A stretch of DNA of 64,000 nucleotides from Moraxella sp. (lineage in GTDB: Bacteria; Pseudomonadota; Gammaproteobacteria; Pseudomonadales; Moraxellaceae). Positions 62,513-64,000 of the stretch are shown here, piece by piece. The DNA is taken from positions 1 to 64,000 of the forward strand of contig NZ_JAUNDY010000004.1 in NCBI RefSeq assembly GCF_030525845.1, given 5' to 3'. Position 1 is the first letter of the stretch, and the number at the start of each line of letters is the position of its first letter. A program made the translations under genes and the position numbers. Under the pieces are notes generated by a model. The model saw nothing but the letters and a program-made list of their open reading frames with translations, ran no database searches and was not told where the DNA came from.

Positions 62513-62854
62513 ATGGTAACAATCACCGTACTTCCCCACCACGAAATCTGCCCAGAAGGGGCAACCGTTGAGCTAAACGCAGGCGAAAACCTGCTAGAAG
62601 GCTTGCACGAACAAGGCATTAACATTGAACACGCTTGCGACTGCTCAAAGGCGTGTACCACTTGCCATGTTGTCATTCGTCAAGGTTTTGACAGCCTTGA
62701 AGAAATGGACGACATTGAAGCCGACCTACTTGACCGTGCATGGGGGCTAGAACCCAACTCTCGTCTGTCGTGCCAATGTATTGTCGCTGATGAAAATCTG
62801 ACCGTTTATATTCCCAAACATACGCTTAACCATGCCAAAGAAGGGCATCATTAA
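62513..62854 (+). CDS. fdx: ISC-type [2Fe-2S] ferredoxin
   Basis: A 113-residue adrenodoxin-type ferredoxin that supplies electrons for cluster assembly. Ligands are the Cys at 42, 48 and 51 in C-D-C-S-K-A-C-T-T-C and one near 87 (LSCQCIV). It lies 40 bp after hscA, ending the operon; iscX, which often follows, is missing. A strong terminator is next. Confidence 0.95.
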   Translation: MVTITVLPHHEICPEGATVELNAGENLLEGLHEQGINIEHACDCSKACTTCHVVIRQGFDSLEEMDDIEADLLDRAWGLEPNSRLSCQCIVADENLTVYIPKHTLNHAKEGHH

Positions 62855-62862
62855 AGTTGACA

Positions 62863-62896
62863 CAAAAAAGACTTAGAAAACTCTAAGTCTTTTTTA
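62863..62896. terminator. Bidirectional terminator after fdx
   Basis: AAAAAAGACTTAGA and TCTAAGTCTTTTTT form a 14-bp stem around a 5-base loop between convergent genes. Confidence 0.9.
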
Positions 62897-62903
62897 TCGC
62901 AAA

Positions 62904-63772
62904 TTATTGATTATTTGCTTTTGCTGCTGGTAGTTTTTCAGGGGCGCCACCAAACCATTTCTCATAAATCTTTGCATAAGTGCCATCAGCAACGATGTTA
63001 GCAAGTCCCGCATTGACTTTATCCATCAACTCAACCTCAGCTTTTGGGGCTATAATAGCCATCTCATAAGGTTCAAAATTGCCCACAATCTTAAAATCCA
63101 CATCTGGGAACTGTTTAGCATAATAACGCAGCACGCCCTCTTCTCCCATTACTGCATCTACCCCACCTTGAGCCAACTCTTTAAATGCGAGGAAATCCGA
63201 TGGTCTTTGAATAATATTTGAACTACCCTTACCCATGACCATTTCTAATTCCTCAACATAAGGGCTATTCATGAGCGTGGATACTTTCCTCCCTGACAAA
63301 TCCCGAATATCAGCAATGGTCGTATTGTCGCCCCTAACGCCAATAGCATCTTTTCCCCACATGTAAGTTTCGGAAACCGCATATTTAGCCATACGCTCCT
63401 CACTTTTGTAAAAGCCTGATAAAACAAGATGGTTTTGGTCGTTATCCAAACCCTTTATGAGAGCATCCCAACTTTGGGGAATAACATCAACATTAAACCC
63501 CTGATTTTCGGCAATCGCCTTGATAATATCCACATCAAAACCTTGAGCATCCCCCTTTTCATCTTTAAAATCATAAGGTGGATAGCTGGCATCAGTACCC
63601 ACGATGTAACTTTGAGCATTTGGCAATGTAGCAGATGCTATTTGTTGTACATCCGAAGTTAATTCACTTCCTGATGGGGGGGGGCAGACTCTTCTTTACT
63701 ACATGCCACTAAAAATGATACAATCGCTGGCAGTAGTACGGCGAATTTTACTCGTCTCATGAATTGATTCAT
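62904..63772 (-). pseudogene. Family-3 solute-binding lipoprotein, out of frame at a G9/C9 tract (phase OFF or sequence error)
   Basis: The ATG at 63772 follows TTGGAGAA and begins a signal peptide with lipobox LVAC. Just after it, the C-run (nine on this strand, 63684-63676) shifts the frame and TAA follows eight codons after the tract begins. The rest, from 63675 down to 62904, stays fully open in the next frame: YIVGTDASYPPYDF, GFDVDIIKAI, LSGFYKSEERMAKY and YAKIYEKWFGG. With ten Cs (or seven) one 290-codon gene is restored, about 289 residues. Translation only from an internal TTG at 63626 would lack the signal peptide. Likely a switchable gene, and a homologue of those in the isc region. 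Confidence 0.75.
63676..63684 (+). repeat. G9 homopolymer causing the frame break in a lipoprotein gene
   Basis: Nine G residues on the plus strand (C on the coding strand) at codons 30-33 of the lipoprotein gene, just after the lipobox. Confidence 0.9.
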
Positions 63773-63910
63773 TGCATTCTCCAATAATAAGTGGTTTACC
63801 TGCAACGTCTTTCGACTGTAGCGTATTCATTGTAACACATTTTGATATCATAGAAAATCTCACACTCTCTTAAAACAATGCAAATCTTTTATGCTTTTTG
63901 AGTAATTTTT

Positions 63911-63919
63911 TGATATAAT
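63911..63919 (+). promoter_or_regulatory. Predicted extended -10 promoter of the aldolase gene
   Basis: TGATATAAT: TG, one base, then TATAAT (63914-63919), 33 bp before the start codon. Confidence 0.5.
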
Positions 63920-63952
63920 TTAGCGAAATTTTTAGCAATGATGGAGCTTTTT

Positions 63953-64000
63953 ATGGCACTGGTTTCCCTACGCCAACTTTTAGACCATGCAGGCGAGCAT
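63953..64000 (+). CDS. fba: Class II fructose-bisphosphate aldolase, N-terminal start (partial)
   Basis: Only 16 codons are in the window: M-A-L-V-S-L-R-Q-L-L-D-H-A-G-E-H. Class II aldolases commonly begin M-A-L-I/V-S-x-R-Q-L-L-D-H-A, so the match is strong despite its shortness. The enzyme splits or forms fructose 1,6-bisphosphate in glycolysis and gluconeogenesis with a Zn ion. ATGGAG lies eight bases before the start. Confidence 0.7.
   Translation, partial: MALVSLRQLLDHAGEH

Noticed and set aside
1..64000. CRISPR array, rRNA, tRNA or insertion-sequence transposase
   Set aside because: I looked for spaced direct repeats, cloverleaf sequences and transposase motifs by eye and found none; a covariance-model scan would be needed to exclude small RNA genes.

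Overview
The window looks like chromosomal DNA of a gammaproteobacterium of the Moraxellaceae, most likely a Moraxella species. This is inferred from moderately AT-rich composition, housekeeping proteins of gammaproteobacterial type, a bacterioferritin subunit pair, a recC-recB-recD order, G-homopolymer tracts inside surface lipoprotein genes and small intergenic palindromes. No rRNA or tRNA gene and no CRISPR array was seen.

Layout. 1-850: end of an oxidoreductase gene, then a deletion scar where the 3' ends of an AraC regulator and a nitronate monooxygenase face each other. 887-4945: hda, a DUF2057 gene and nrdA, whose partner nrdB is absent here. 4982-5139: a perfect 79-bp tandem duplication carrying a terminator. 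5146-8345: the minus-strand pyrD-cvpA-purF cluster. 8546-9379: a solute-binding lipoprotein with a G9 tract in its signal peptide. 9437-14431: a minus-strand run xth, alpha/beta hydrolase, zapE, nitroreductase, gpsA, sixA. 14553-17155: a thioesterase and rpoD. 17223-20343: an Nramp-like transporter facing a Fur-box-associated bfd-bfrA-bfrB iron-storage block. 20419-25473: glnS, a YefM-YoeB toxin-antitoxin pair, ppiB, lpxH, a HIT protein and an unknown gene. 25554-30256: a decayed prophage inserted in the 5' end of dusB. 30144-33256: dusB, argJ and two small lipoproteins. 33320-43285: recC-recB-recD. 43459-48053: dnaE and trmJ. 48099-52139: a UbiB-like kinase, prmC and an AmpG-type permease. 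52380-55197: an orphan HicB, a CysB-type regulator, hup and a membrane-anchored protein possibly of UbiJ/SCP2 type. 55469-62854: an iron-sulfur cluster operon. 62904-63772: a frame-shifted solute-binding lipoprotein. 63953-end: start of class II fructose-bisphosphate aldolase.

The most unusual feature is the isc region. Its order is iscR-iscS-[binding lipoprotein]-iscU-[binding lipoprotein]-iscA-hscB-hscA-fdx, with a third binding-protein gene convergent at the end. Each of the two inserted genes is followed by a hairpin without a strong T-run. I infer a link between uptake of a small solute, possibly cystine or cysteine, and Fe-S assembly, since IscS consumes cysteine. Three of the four family-3 binding proteins in the window carry G7-G9 tracts, and one is out of frame exactly at its tract, which suggests phase variation (or a homopolymer sequencing error).

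The prophage remnant is flanked by a 14-bp direct repeat lying in dusB coding sequence. The displaced original dusB 5' end remains at the left, and the intact dusB at the right appears to use an element-supplied 5' end. The remnant keeps a PrtN-like activator, a terminase fragment, a HigBA pair, a prohead protease with a nested scaffold, a tape-measure fragment, a broken integrase, and a 60-nt sequence that can fold as a three-way junction.
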